Below, piece by piece: positions 32,088 to 41,124 of a DNA stretch of 49,183 nt (position 1 is its first letter; every line of letters begins with the position of its first letter). A program made the position numbers and the translations under genes. A model generated the notes under the pieces. The model worked only from the letters and a program-made list of their open reading frames with translations. It ran no database searches and was not told the origin of the DNA. The DNA is from Geoglobus sp. UBA235 (GTDB lineage: Archaea > Halobacteriota > Archaeoglobi > Archaeoglobales > Archaeoglobaceae): assembly GCA_002494725.1 (NCBI GenBank), contig DACG01000018.1, positions 1-49,183 of the forward strand, in the 5' to 3' direction.

Positions 32088-33353
32088 GTGGTTCCGGAAA
32101 AGTTCATAGACAGACTTGAGGATGTTGTCGGGAGCGATGATCTGATTTACAACTCGAGAGTTACTGAGGTTTACTCAACTGATGCAAGTCCCTATTCCGG
32201 CAGAGCAGTGGCTGTTGTGAGGCCGGAAAACCCTGAGGAGGTTTCAGAGATTTTAAAACTTGCAAATCACCATTCAGTTCCTGTTGTGCCGAGAGGGGCC
32301 GGAAGCGGGACTTCAGGTGGTGCCGTTCCAAGGAATGCTGTTGTAATTGACATGAAGAAGATGGACGGGATAGAGGTCTATCAGGATGACATGATTGTTT
32401 TCTCTGAGGCTGGAGCGATACTCCATGACATAAAGAGATCCCTATGCAAATTCGATCTCTTCATACCACCAGAACCCGGAAGTCTCAGAATTGCCACAGC
32501 TGGAGGCTTTGTTGCCAACAACGGAAGTGGAAAGAGGGGTCTGAAATACGGATCAGTAAGAAACTTTGTTGCCGGGATAAATGCTGTCCTGCCAGACGGC
32601 AAGATCGTAAGAATTACCTACAGAACCCACAGATCTCCAGGAATAAATCATCAGGTGTTTGTGGGAAGCGAGGGGGCGCTTGGTGTGATAACTGGTATTT
32701 ACCTGCGAGCAATTCCGATACCTGAGGAAAAGAAAACCTACCTGATCCCTCTGAAAAACACCACTGAAATTGAAAAATCACTCAAAAGAATTCTGAAAGT
32801 TCTTCCAGATGCTGTTGAGTACATTGACTCAAAATCGTCCTCAGCTCTGGGATATGGCGAGGAGGAATTTATTGCTGTGGAGGTCTTTGGAGATGACAGG
32901 TATGCTGAGAGGGTCATTGATTCCCTGGGAGGAATCTCCATAGAAAGTCAGGAAGAGAAGAGGTTCTGGGAGAGGAGAGAGACGCTCGGAGCTGAAATTG
33001 CAAAGAAAGGATCAAGGGTTTATGCTGGAGAGGATTTTGCAGTTCCCTTCTCAAGGCTTTCCGACTTCATAGAGAAGATCAAAGATGTTGAAAGGGAAAC
33101 AGGATCGGAGATATTCGTTTACGGTCACCTTGATACCTGCAATCTCCATCCTGCAATAGTTTCCGAGAGTTTTGAGGATTCAATGAGAGCTGCAGGCAGG
33201 CTTGCTGATACTGCCCTGAAAATGGGTGCAACTGTAGGGGAACATGGTGTTGCGCTGAGATGGGAGTTTTTGAAGGGTCTTGATGTTTACAGGAGGTTGA
33301 AATATTGCTTGGATCAGAAGAATATACTAAATCCCGGGAAATTTGGTCTCTGA
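32088..33353 (+). CDS. FAD-linked oxidase (GlcD / D-lactate dehydrogenase type)
   Basis: 421 aa. The FAD_binding_4 signature is PVVPRGAGSGTSGGAVP (about 65-81), followed by PPEPGSLRIATAGGFVANNGSG. The C-terminal domain ends with the family's CLDQKNILNPGKFGL. It oxidises a 2-hydroxy acid such as lactate or glycolate. The next gene encodes an Fe-S CCG protein that could pass the electrons to the membrane quinone pool. D-lactate use is well known in Archaeoglobus, but substrate specificity cannot be read from the sequence. GTG 32088 is leaderless. It overlaps the Fe-S gene by 49 bp. Confidence 0.9.
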   Translation: MVPEKFIDRLEDVVGSDDLIYNSRVTEVYSTDASPYSGRAVAVVRPENPEEVSEILKLANHHSVPVVPRGAGSGTSGGAVPRNAVVIDMKKMDGIEVYQDDMIVFSEAGAILHDIKRSLCKFDLFIPPEPGSLRIATAGGFVANNGSGKRGLKYGSVRNFVAGINAVLPDGKIVRITYRTHRSPGINHQVFVGSEGALGVITGIYLRAIPIPEEKKTYLIPLKNTTEIEKSLKRILKVLPDAVEYIDSKSSSALGYGEEEFIAVEVFGDDRYAERVIDSLGGISIESQEEKRFWERRETLGAEIAKKGSRVYAGEDFAVPFSRLSDFIEKIKDVERETGSEIFVYGHLDTCNLHPAIVSESFEDSMRAAGRLADTALKMGATVGEHGVALRWEFLKGLDVYRRLKYCLDQKNILNPGKFGL

Positions 33354-34375
33354 ACTGTGCAAAATGTGGAAAATGCATCCAGATATGTCCAACATACAAG
33401 GTTACAAGATGGGAGCATCTAAGCCCAAGAGGAAGGCTTATACTCTCACCTTACGTTGAAGACGACAGGGAGCTTGTAAAATCAATTTTCTCATGCCTCA
33501 CATGCGGTATATGCGAGCAGGTATGTCCGTCAAATGTTGAAATAACCGAGATAATTGAGAAAAAAAGAGGAGAGTATGCCAAACAGACCATACTGCCCGA
33601 AAGACATGTGAGATTGCTGAACAACATGGTTGAAAAGGGGAATCCTTACGGTGATGATATCGAGACCATGGAGATTGATGGTGAGGTTGATGTGATATAC
33701 TATCCGGGATGCACATCCCTCGCAAGGGAGAGGGAGATCTTTGAAAGCACCGTCAAAATTCTGAAGAGCATGGGTGTAAGCTTCGGGATTGAGTTCATGT
33801 ACTGCTGCGGTTCAACCTCTCTGAGAATTGGAGGAGATCTGAGCTATGCAGAGAGAAACTACAGAAGGTTGAGGGAGGTTGTTGAGAGAACAAAAGCCAA
33901 AACCCTGCTTGTTAACTGTCCGGGATGTTACAGAACAGTAAAAAAGGATTACGAGAAGTTTGGAGGGCTTGGTGTCAGGATAATGCACATAACCGAATTT
34001 TTGAGTGAAAATGCAGAAATGCTCAGACTCAGAAAAGACGGTATCAGAGTTTCATTCCATGACTCGTGTCACCTTGCAAGACACATGGGCATTGTGAAGG
34101 AACCGAGAAGGGTTCTTTCAATGGTTTCTGAAATTGTTGAACCAGAGCAGCATGGAATGGAGTCTTTCTGCTGTGGGGGTGGAGGTGGTGTGAGGGTTTC
34201 ATACAGGGAACTGACAAGGGAAGTTAGAAAGGTCAGGATAGAGCAGTTCAGAAGAACAAATGCGGACGTTGTTGTGACATCATGTCCATACTGCTACAGG
34301 AATTTAAAGAACGGAGCCGATGGGTTAATTATAAAGGATCTCACATCATTCATTGCAGAGAGGCTGGAAGAATGA
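33305..34375 (+). CDS. Fe-S / CCG-domain oxidoreductase subunit (GlcF-like)
   Basis: 356 aa. Two [4Fe-4S] motifs (CAKCGKCIQICP and CLTCGICEQVCP) form the N-terminal ferredoxin domain. Two CCG domains follow, marked by YYPGCTSL...YCCGST and SFCCGGGGGVR, as in GlcF, LutA and heterodisulfide reductase subunit B. It is the electron-transfer partner of the preceding FAD oxidase. The only start codon before the first cluster is TTG 33305; no ATG or GTG is available. It overlaps the next gene by 4 nt. Confidence 0.9.
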   Translation: MLGSEEYTKSREIWSLNCAKCGKCIQICPTYKVTRWEHLSPRGRLILSPYVEDDRELVKSIFSCLTCGICEQVCPSNVEITEIIEKKRGEYAKQTILPERHVRLLNNMVEKGNPYGDDIETMEIDGEVDVIYYPGCTSLAREREIFESTVKILKSMGVSFGIEFMYCCGSTSLRIGGDLSYAERNYRRLREVVERTKAKTLLVNCPGCYRTVKKDYEKFGGLGVRIMHITEFLSENAEMLRLRKDGIRVSFHDSCHLARHMGIVKEPRRVLSMVSEIVEPEQHGMESFCCGGGGGVRVSYRELTREVRKVRIEQFRRTNADVVVTSCPYCYRNLKNGADGLIIKDLTSFIAERLEE

Positions 34376-35541
34376 TCGGTCTGAGCAAGATGGTTGGTGG
34401 GGAGATGACGGTCTCTGAAAGATTGACGTATAAAAGCAGAGAGAGGATTCCTCCCAGACTTGTTGAGGCAAGCAAAAAACCGATTCCCGTTACTGTCTGG
34501 AATACAACATCAAGGTGCAACCTCAAATGCGTTCACTGCTACGCTGATGCTGGAGCGAAAAAAAAGGGTGAACTTACAACCCAAGAGGCGAGAGGGTTCA
34601 TAGATGATCTTGCGAATATGGGGGTGCCTGTCCTGCTTCTGAGCGGTGGAGAGCCAATGATGAGAGAGGACATAATTGAGCTCATAGCCTACGCAAAATC
34701 AAGGAGACTGCATGTCTCTCTTTCTACAAACGGAACTCTGATTGATGGAGAGACTGCTGAAAAACTTGCAGAGGCTGGAGTTGATTACGTTGGTGTGAGT
34801 CTTGATGGAATGGAGGCCACAAACGACAGATTCAGGGGGTTGAAGGGGGCATTTCAGAGGGCGATGGAGGGTCTGGAAAATGCAGCATCTGCGGGAATCC
34901 TCACGGGGATAAGGTTTACAGTAACGAGATTCAATCTGAATGACGTGCCAGAGGTCATAGATCTGCTTGTGGAGAGAGAAGTACCAAGATTCTGCCTTTA
35001 CCATCTCGTTCCATCCGGGAGAGCGGATTTTCAGATAGACATATCCATGAAGGAGAGAAGAGATCTGATGGAGTACCTTTTCAGAAAATCACTTGAATTG
35101 AGAGACGATGGTGAGAAAATCGAGATTCTGACCGTCGACAATCCTGCAGACGGGATCTTCTTTTACCTGAAGCTCAGAGAGCTCGATGAGGATCTTGCCG
35201 AGTATGCTCTGGAATTCCTGAAATACAGGGGTGGAGATAGCTCGGGCTTCAGAATAGCCGATGTGGACATGTTCGGGAACGTTCATCCAAACCAGTTCTG
35301 GTTCGATTACACGTGCGGTAACATTAGAGAGAGGAAATTCAGTCAGATATGGCTCAATCCGGAGGATGAATTGCTGAAAAAGCTCAGAGAAAAGGAAAAG
35401 CATATAAGGGGAAAAAGATGCGGAGGATGTGCTTACAAGAGCATTTGTGGTGGCTTCAGGCTTAGAGCTTTCAGAGCTGGCGATCTCTGGGGTGATGATC
35501 CGAGCTGCTATCTCCTCGATGAGGAGATAGGAATAGCTTAA
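34372..35541 (+). CDS. ahbC: Radical SAM/SPASM protein, AhbC-like (12,18-didecarboxysiroheme deacetylase type)
   Basis: 389 aa. The cluster motif CNLKCVHC (Cys49, Cys53, Cys56) is preceded by PIPVTVWNTTSR, and the SAM-binding GGEP (SGGEPMM) is present. The C-terminal SPASM-type site is CGGCAYKSICGGFRLRA...DPSCYL. The N-terminus MIGLSKMVGG and the overall length recall AhbC, which removes two acetates from 12,18-didecarboxysiroheme on the route to Fe-coproporphyrin in archaeal and sulfate-reducer heme synthesis. NirJ and AhbD are close relatives, so the assignment needs a tree. It overlaps the CCG gene by 4 nt (ATGA), so heme synthesis and 2-hydroxy-acid oxidation may share a transcript. Confidence 0.75.
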   Translation: MIGLSKMVGGEMTVSERLTYKSRERIPPRLVEASKKPIPVTVWNTTSRCNLKCVHCYADAGAKKKGELTTQEARGFIDDLANMGVPVLLLSGGEPMMREDIIELIAYAKSRRLHVSLSTNGTLIDGETAEKLAEAGVDYVGVSLDGMEATNDRFRGLKGAFQRAMEGLENAASAGILTGIRFTVTRFNLNDVPEVIDLLVEREVPRFCLYHLVPSGRADFQIDISMKERRDLMEYLFRKSLELRDDGEKIEILTVDNPADGIFFYLKLRELDEDLAEYALEFLKYRGGDSSGFRIADVDMFGNVHPNQFWFDYTCGNIRERKFSQIWLNPEDELLKKLREKEKHIRGKRCGGCAYKSICGGFRLRAFRAGDLWGDDPSCYLLDEEIGIA

Positions 35542-35547
35542 ATATTC
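35538..35547 (+). promoter_or_regulatory. TATA-like element before the 94-aa gene
   Basis: CTTAAATATT, overlapping the ahbC stop, is centred about 24 nt before ATG 35566, suggesting a separate leaderless transcript. Confidence 0.4.
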
Positions 35548-35565
35548 TCACCGCACCCTCACTTT

Positions 35566-35850
35566 ATGGAAGTTGAGGATGCCATTAAGAATTTTTTGAA
35601 CGATATCAGAGATGCCTTTGCCTCCAAGAAGGCGGTAAACATTTACGTTTATGACGCAAGCCTTGACACGATAAGGGAGCTCGCTGCCAAGGGGTACAGA
35701 CTGGGCAGTGTGCAGGGGAGCGGAAGTGGTGTGAGGGCTTTTGCATCAAAGAATGTGGAGGTTGACGAATTTGAGATTTCCTGCACCGTTTACTCGGAAA
35801 ACATAACCATGGAAAGGTATATTGAGCTTAGAAAATCCATCAAAGAGTAA
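35566..35850 (+). CDS. Conserved-looking small protein of unknown function
   Basis: 94 aa, family not recognised. It is a soluble alpha/beta protein with a Gly/Ser-rich loop (GSVQGSGSGVRAF) after a strand (VNIYVYDASL) and helix, ending in SENITMERYIELRK. There is no signal peptide, membrane helix or cysteine pair. It has its own likely promoter and lies between ahbC and alaS. Base composition and codon pattern match its neighbours, so it is probably a real gene. Confidence 0.7.
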   Translation: MEVEDAIKNFLNDIRDAFASKKAVNIYVYDASLDTIRELAAKGYRLGSVQGSGSGVRAFASKNVEVDEFEISCTVYSENITMERYIELRKSIKE

Positions 35851-35860
35851 ACGTTATATC
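35851..35860 (+). promoter_or_regulatory. TATA box of alaS operon
   Basis: ACGTTATATC, directly after the 94-aa gene, is centred about 27 nt before ATG 35883. Confidence 0.45.
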
Positions 35861-35882
35861 CTCCAGTTCATCCTTTTTTCTG

Positions 35883-38594
35883 ATGAGCCTTGATAAGGAG
35901 TATCTTGACATCAGCTTTCTACCCGAGAATGGATTTGTGAGGAAAAAATGCCCCAAGTGTGGAAAGTATTTCTGGACAGCCGATGAAAGCAGAGAGATAT
36001 GTGGAGATCCGCCTTGCGGGAGTTACACATTCATAGGAGATCCGGTGTTCAGCAGAGAATTTTCGTTACGCGAGATGAGAGAATACTACCTCTCATTTTT
36101 CGAGAAAAGAGATCATGCAAGAATTGAAAGATATCCTGTTGTTGCAAGATGGAGAGACGATATTTACCTTACAATCGCAAGCATCGCTGACTTTCAGCCC
36201 TTTGTAACCTCAGGAGTTGCACCACCTCCTGCAAATCCCCTCACAATCTCGCAGCCATGCATAAGGATGGACGACCTCGATTCTGTTGGAAGAACGGGAA
36301 GACATCTAACATTGTTTGAGATGATGGCTCACCACGCATTCAACAATCCGAAAGAGGAAATATACTGGAAGAACGAGACAGTAGAGTACTGCACAGAGCT
36401 TTTGAATGAGCTTGGAGTGAAAACGGAAGACATAGTTTACAAGGAGGAACCGTGGGCTGGAGGTGGCAATGCCGGGCCATGCTTGGAGGCTATTGTTGGT
36501 GGCCTGGAGGTTGCGACGCTCGTTTTCATGAATCTCGAAGAACACCCTGATGGTGACATAGACATAAAGGGTGTGAAGTACAGAAAAATGGATAACTATA
36601 TTGTTGACACCGGTTATGGGCTTGAAAGATTTGTATGGGCCTCTCAGGGCACTCCAACCGTGTATGATGCAATTTTTGGAGAAGTGGTTAGGAAAATCCT
36701 TGACAGCAGTTCCATTGACTTCTCAACAGACGATGATGAGGTTAGAGAAATAATAGCAGAGAGCTCAAAGCTTGCAGGTGTTATGGGTGAGCTGAGAGGA
36801 GAAAGGCTGAATGATCTGAGATCCCAGATAGCCAGAAAATTTGGAATAACAGCTGAAAAGCTTGAAAGCATAGTCGTTCCCCTTGAGAAGGTTTATGCTC
36901 TTGCCGATCACACAAGAGCGGTTCTCTTCATGCTTGGAGATGCACTGATTCCATCAAATGCCGGCTCAGGTTATTTAGCCAGATTGATGATAAGAAGAAG
37001 CCTCAGAATGGCTGATGAACTCAATCTGAGTATTGATCTTTTCGATCTGGTGAGTCTCCACAGAAAGATTCTCAGCGAATTTGAGTTTGAGGTACCTCTT
37101 GAAACAATACAGGAGATTCTCGAACTGGAGGAAAGAAGATACAGGGATACGATTTCCAAGGGGGTTTCATTGGTTGAAAGGACAATCGAAAAGAAGAGAA
37201 AGATTGAAAAGAGCGATCTAATCGAGTTCTACGATTCCCACGGCATACCTCCTGAAATGGTTGAGGAGATTGCAAAGGCCAAGAGCATCGAGATTGAAAT
37301 CCCTCAGGATTTCTATGCGGAGCTCGCCTCAAGGCATTCGAAAGCTGAAAGAAAGGAGAAAGAGAGGCTTGTTCAGGGTGATTACCCTCCAACCGAGAAA
37401 CTTTACTACAACTCAAAGATGCTGGAGTTTTCTGGAAAAGTAATTGGATACGAGAACGGGTATCTGATACTCGACAGAACCGCATTCTATCCTGAAAGCG
37501 GTGGTCAGGATAACGACACGGGATACCTCGAATTCAATGGGGAAAAGATAGAGGTTCTGGATGTTGTCGAGGAGAACGGGGTTGTTCTGCACAAGGTTGG
37601 TAAAGAGATCCCAGCAGGTGCCCGTGTCAAGGGTTACATCGACAGGGAGAGAAGGTTCAGGCACATGCGGCATCATTCAGCAACCCATCTGCTGATCAGA
37701 GCACTTCAGAAGAAGCTCGGCAACCATGTCTGGCAGGCTGGAGCGAGAAAGGAATGGGACAAGGCAAGGCTTGATGTCACACACTACACCAAACTGAGTG
37801 AGCAGGAGATAAGAGAGATAGAGCTCGAGGTGAACAGGGAGATAATGGCGGACAAGCCTGTCACCTGGGAGATCATGGACAGGATCAAGGCAGAGCAGAA
37901 GTACGGATTCAGACTATATCAAGGAGGGGTTCCCCCAGGGAGGGATATCAGGATCGTGAAGGTTGGAGACGACATTCAGGCATGCGGCGGAACTCACGTT
38001 GATAAAACCGGGGAAATTGGAGTGTTCAAGATACTCAAGGTTGAGTCAATACAGGATGGTGTGCTCAGATTTGAGTACTCTGCCGGTGAAGCAGCTCTTG
38101 ATCACATAGCAAAAGAAGAAAGCCTGCTCAGGGAGTCAAGCTCGATCCTCAGGGTTCAGCCTGAGATTCTTCCCAAAACAGTTCAGAGATTTTTTGACGA
38201 ATGGAAGGAGCAGAGAAAAACCATCGAAAGGCTGCAGGACGAGATAGCAAAAATAAAGGCTGAGATGCTTTCAAAGGACTTTGATGAATTTGAAGATGTC
38301 AGAATAGTGGTTGAGATCATGAATGAGCATCCGGATATGCTGGCAAAAATTGGAATACACATGGCAAAGAAGGGATACATAGGGATTCTGCTTTCAGATT
38401 ACAATGGCGTCAAGATCGTCACGTTCAGCGGGGATGAAAGGGTGGATGCAAGAGACCTGATGAGGATAGCAGGGAGGCTTTCAAAGGGCGGCGGTGGTGG
38501 GAGAGAGGACCTTGCTCAGGGAGCAGGTCAGATAATGCCTGAAAAGGATGAGATGACAGCGGAAATATTCACATTTCTCAGAGAGAGGATCTGA
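35883..38594 (+). CDS. alaS: Alanyl-tRNA synthetase
   Basis: 903 aa, archaeal type. The N-terminal archaeal extension holds Cys pairs (KKCPKCGKYFW...CGDPPCG). The class II catalytic domain spans about 60-330, with IRMDDLDSVGRTGRHLT and the GPC loop (NAGPCLEAIV). The editing domain zinc ligands are in HHSATH (His597) and CGGTH (Cys701). The C-terminal oligomerisation domain ends in the glycine-rich SKGGGGGREDLAQGAG. ATG 35883 appears leaderless. The cofE gene follows after 3 bases. Confidence 0.97.
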   Translation: MSLDKEYLDISFLPENGFVRKKCPKCGKYFWTADESREICGDPPCGSYTFIGDPVFSREFSLREMREYYLSFFEKRDHARIERYPVVARWRDDIYLTIASIADFQPFVTSGVAPPPANPLTISQPCIRMDDLDSVGRTGRHLTLFEMMAHHAFNNPKEEIYWKNETVEYCTELLNELGVKTEDIVYKEEPWAGGGNAGPCLEAIVGGLEVATLVFMNLEEHPDGDIDIKGVKYRKMDNYIVDTGYGLERFVWASQGTPTVYDAIFGEVVRKILDSSSIDFSTDDDEVREIIAESSKLAGVMGELRGERLNDLRSQIARKFGITAEKLESIVVPLEKVYALADHTRAVLFMLGDALIPSNAGSGYLARLMIRRSLRMADELNLSIDLFDLVSLHRKILSEFEFEVPLETIQEILELEERRYRDTISKGVSLVERTIEKKRKIEKSDLIEFYDSHGIPPEMVEEIAKAKSIEIEIPQDFYAELASRHSKAERKEKERLVQGDYPPTEKLYYNSKMLEFSGKVIGYENGYLILDRTAFYPESGGQDNDTGYLEFNGEKIEVLDVVEENGVVLHKVGKEIPAGARVKGYIDRERRFRHMRHHSATHLLIRALQKKLGNHVWQAGARKEWDKARLDVTHYTKLSEQEIREIELEVNREIMADKPVTWEIMDRIKAEQKYGFRLYQGGVPPGRDIRIVKVGDDIQACGGTHVDKTGEIGVFKILKVESIQDGVLRFEYSAGEAALDHIAKEESLLRESSSILRVQPEILPKTVQRFFDEWKEQRKTIERLQDEIAKIKAEMLSKDFDEFEDVRIVVEIMNEHPDMLAKIGIHMAKKGYIGILLSDYNGVKIVTFSGDERVDARDLMRIAGRLSKGGGGGREDLAQGAGQIMPEKDEMTAEIFTFLRERI

Positions 38595-38597
38595 AGA

Positions 38598-39359
38598 ATG
38601 ATACATGTATTCCCCCTGAAAAACATACCGGAAATAAGGGAAGGAGACAGTCTGGCTGAGATCTTCTGCTCTGAGTTCAGCTTTGAGGATGGAGATGTTA
38701 TTGCACTGTGCTCCACGATTGTCTCAAAAGCAGAGGGCAGGGTTGCAAGACTCGAAGATTTCACCCCCTCTGAGAGAGCTGAGAGCATGGCAAAAAAGCT
38801 TGATAAGGATCCGAGATTTGTTCAGGCTGTTCTGAATGAGTCTGAAGAAATTCTCCTCGAAAATCCGTTTCTCCTTGTTAAAGCCAAGTTCGGCAATATC
38901 TGCATAAATGCAGCCATAGACACTTCAAACGTGAGAGAAGGTTATATTCTACTGCCCCCGAAAGACCCGGATAATTCGGCAGCCATAATAAAAGAAGAAA
39001 TAAAAAGAATTTCAGGAAAAAAAGTGGGAGTGGTAATCACAGATACAAATGGCAGGTGTTTCAGAAGGGGAGTTGTCGGGTTTGCCATAGGTGTTTCTGG
39101 AATCAAGGCGATGAAGGACTGGAGAAAGGAAAGAGATCTCTACGGCAGGGAGCTTGAGGTTACAGTGGAGTGTGTGGCGGATGAGATTGCGGCCTTTGCA
39201 AATCTGATAATGGGTGAGGGAGATTACGGGATTCCTGCAGTTGTTTTCCGCGGGCTTGAGGTTGATGGAGATGGTTCGATCAGGGAGATTTACAGGGATA
39301 GGTCTGAAGATGTTATCAGGAGGATAATAAGAGAATGGAGGACAGGAGATTCCTCATAG
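38598..39359 (+). CDS. cofE: Coenzyme F420-0:L-glutamate ligase
   Basis: GTP-dependent addition of glutamates to F420-0, the last stage of the deazaflavin cofactor. 253 aa. The family patterns PEIREGDSLAEI, GDVIALCSTIVSKAEGR, VGVVITDTNGRCFRRGVVGFAIG and ECVADEIAAFANLIMGEGD are intact. It lies 3 nt after alaS and overlaps the ATP-grasp gene by 25 nt, so the four genes alaS-cofE-ATP-grasp-isomerase are probably one operon. Confidence 0.95.
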   Translation: MIHVFPLKNIPEIREGDSLAEIFCSEFSFEDGDVIALCSTIVSKAEGRVARLEDFTPSERAESMAKKLDKDPRFVQAVLNESEEILLENPFLLVKAKFGNICINAAIDTSNVREGYILLPPKDPDNSAAIIKEEIKRISGKKVGVVITDTNGRCFRRGVVGFAIGVSGIKAMKDWRKERDLYGRELEVTVECVADEIAAFANLIMGEGDYGIPAVVFRGLEVDGDGSIREIYRDRSEDVIRRIIREWRTGDSS

Positions 39360-40348
39360 TGGGGGGTAACGTGAGAAATGTGGCCGAGTCTGCCAGAAAG
39401 GCCGGTTATCGGGTTTACTGTCTGACAAAGCATGTTGATGCAGATCTCCATCTCTACGCAGAAAAAATATTCAGAATTGACGACGAAAGTCATGAGGCTG
39501 TGAGAAGGAGAGCAAGAGAAATCTCCGAAACCTGTAACGCGGAGATAGTCTGTCACTCCGGATACGAGGATTTGCTTGACAGAAAAATCGAGAGGATTGT
39601 CAATAAGAGGAAATTCTACAGGGAGCTTGAGAAGACAGGAATTGACTTTCCCGAGATTCTGAGTGATGGTGAGCTTGGAATTCTGAAGCCCGAAAGAGGT
39701 GGAGGTGGAGAGGAGATAGAGTTTTCAGACAGAACAAAAAAGGGATTTATCCTCCAGAAATACATAGATGGTACTCCGTGCTCCGTCTCCGTTCTGAGTT
39801 CTGGAAGGGAGGCCAAGGCGATATCAACCAATGCAATGCTTGTTGGCATGGAGGAGTTCAACGCATCTGGTTTCAGATACTGCGGTAACATCACACCATT
39901 CATCACGGAGAATGAAAGAGAGATGAAAGCAATTGCCGAGGAGCTTGCAGTTTACTTCGAACTCAGGGGAAATGTCGGGGTTGACTTTATTCTTGCCGAC
40001 AAGCCCTACGTTCTGGAAATAAATCCAAGATTTCAGGGGAGTCTCGACTCAATAGAGTGGGCGTACGGTATAAATCTTTTCAGGGCACATCTGGATGCAA
40101 TATCTGGCAGATTTCAATCCTGGAAAGTCAGAAGATTTGCGGGGAGGGCTGTTGTTTTTGCGGAAACGGATGTGATGGTAAAAGCCTCACCTGTGGGAAA
40201 TCCCTTTTTTGCAGACATACCCAGAAAAGGTGAGAGATACAGGAAAAACGACCCGCTTGTGAGCGTTCTTGCCAGCGGTAACAGTCATGAGGATGTGCTC
40301 AGAAAGCTGGCTGAAAGAAAAAAGATTTATGAGGTGATTGCTTGCTGA
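39335..40348 (+). CDS. ATP-grasp ligase (COG2232-like)
   Basis: 337 aa. A short N-terminal Rossmann-like domain (FLIVGGNVRNVAESARKAGY) is followed by an ATP-grasp fold: phosphate loop LKPERGGGGEEIEF, hinge FILQKYIDGTPCSVSVL and the Mg-ligand strand VDFILADKPYVLEINPRFQGS. It joins a carboxylate to an amine or similar nucleophile with ATP; the substrate is unknown. Overlap with cofE (25 nt) and with the isomerase gene (7 nt) implies tight co-expression and makes a cofactor role plausible but unproven. Confidence 0.82.
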   Translation: MEDRRFLIVGGNVRNVAESARKAGYRVYCLTKHVDADLHLYAEKIFRIDDESHEAVRRRAREISETCNAEIVCHSGYEDLLDRKIERIVNKRKFYRELEKTGIDFPEILSDGELGILKPERGGGGEEIEFSDRTKKGFILQKYIDGTPCSVSVLSSGREAKAISTNAMLVGMEEFNASGFRYCGNITPFITENEREMKAIAEELAVYFELRGNVGVDFILADKPYVLEINPRFQGSLDSIEWAYGINLFRAHLDAISGRFQSWKVRRFAGRAVVFAETDVMVKASPVGNPFFADIPRKGERYRKNDPLVSVLASGNSHEDVLRKLAERKKIYEVIAC

Positions 40349-41124
40349 TTATATTTTCATCCATGTTTTTTTACGAGTATCCAGTGGAAAAACTGAACGA
40401 GGCCTGTGAAGCAGCAGAATACGATGGGATCGAGTTCTGGATAGAGACCCCGCACTACTGGATTGATAGAGATAAGGAGAAGCTTGAGGAGATAAAACAT
40501 CTGATAAAATCTGTTCACTGCGGAGTTCTGGATCTGAATCCATGCAGCGTCAACGAGATGATTCAGGAGGCCACATTGAAGACAAACCTCCATGGAATGG
40601 ACATTGCAAAGGCTGTTAAAAGTCCCTATACCATCCATGCCGGAAAGAGAAGTGCACTGAGAGAGCCGGTGGAGGAGGATTACAAAGCAAATGAGAAATA
40701 TTTCAGAATAATCTCAAAAACCGGAAGACTTAAGGGCGTTGAAATTCTGCTTGAGAACAGTGAGGCAAAGATCAACAATCTGTGCAGGAGCTTTGAGGAG
40801 ATTCAGTGGTTTGCGAGGAAGTTTGGTTTTAGAATAACCTTCGACATTAATCACGCACTCAAGAACGGCGATGCTGAAAAATACGTTGGTCTGGATCTTA
40901 TAAGGAACGTGCATGTAAGCAGCTCAGATGTGGATGGAAAGCATGTTGCCAGCAGGTTCAGCCAGGATGCAAGGAGGATACTTGAAATGCTGAGAGATGC
41001 CGGATATGATGGAATCATAACGGTTGAACTTGATGACCTCGGATACGGGAATATGGGCTTCAGAGACAAGATAGAGGAACTGAAAAAAGAGAGAAAGTTT
41101 TTAGAGAGTGTTTTCAGGGATTAA
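40342..41124 (+). CDS. TIM-barrel sugar isomerase / AP-endonuclease-2 superfamily protein
   Basis: 260 aa. The xylose-isomerase-like barrel is marked by EYDGIEFWIETPHYW, a metal-site Glu in VEILLENSEAK, Asp/His in ITFDINHALKNGD, VHVSSSDVDGKH and the final GIITVELDDLG. These residues usually bind divalent metals for isomerisation, epimerisation or phosphoester cleavage. The substrate is unknown. Start TTG 40342 has GAGGTGA four bases upstream; the first ATG (40363) would lose the first strand. Last gene of the alaS-cofE operon. Confidence 0.8.
   Translation: MLIIFSSMFFYEYPVEKLNEACEAAEYDGIEFWIETPHYWIDRDKEKLEEIKHLIKSVHCGVLDLNPCSVNEMIQEATLKTNLHGMDIAKAVKSPYTIHAGKRSALREPVEEDYKANEKYFRIISKTGRLKGVEILLENSEAKINNLCRSFEEIQWFARKFGFRITFDINHALKNGDAEKYVGLDLIRNVHVSSSDVDGKHVASRFSQDARRILEMLRDAGYDGIITVELDDLGYGNMGFRDKIEELKKERKFLESVFRD

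Noticed and set aside
33305..33360. Frameshift between the FAD oxidase and CCG genes
   Set aside because: Both have complete family termini and motifs. The 49-bp overlap is unusual but consistent with two separate genes and a TTG start.
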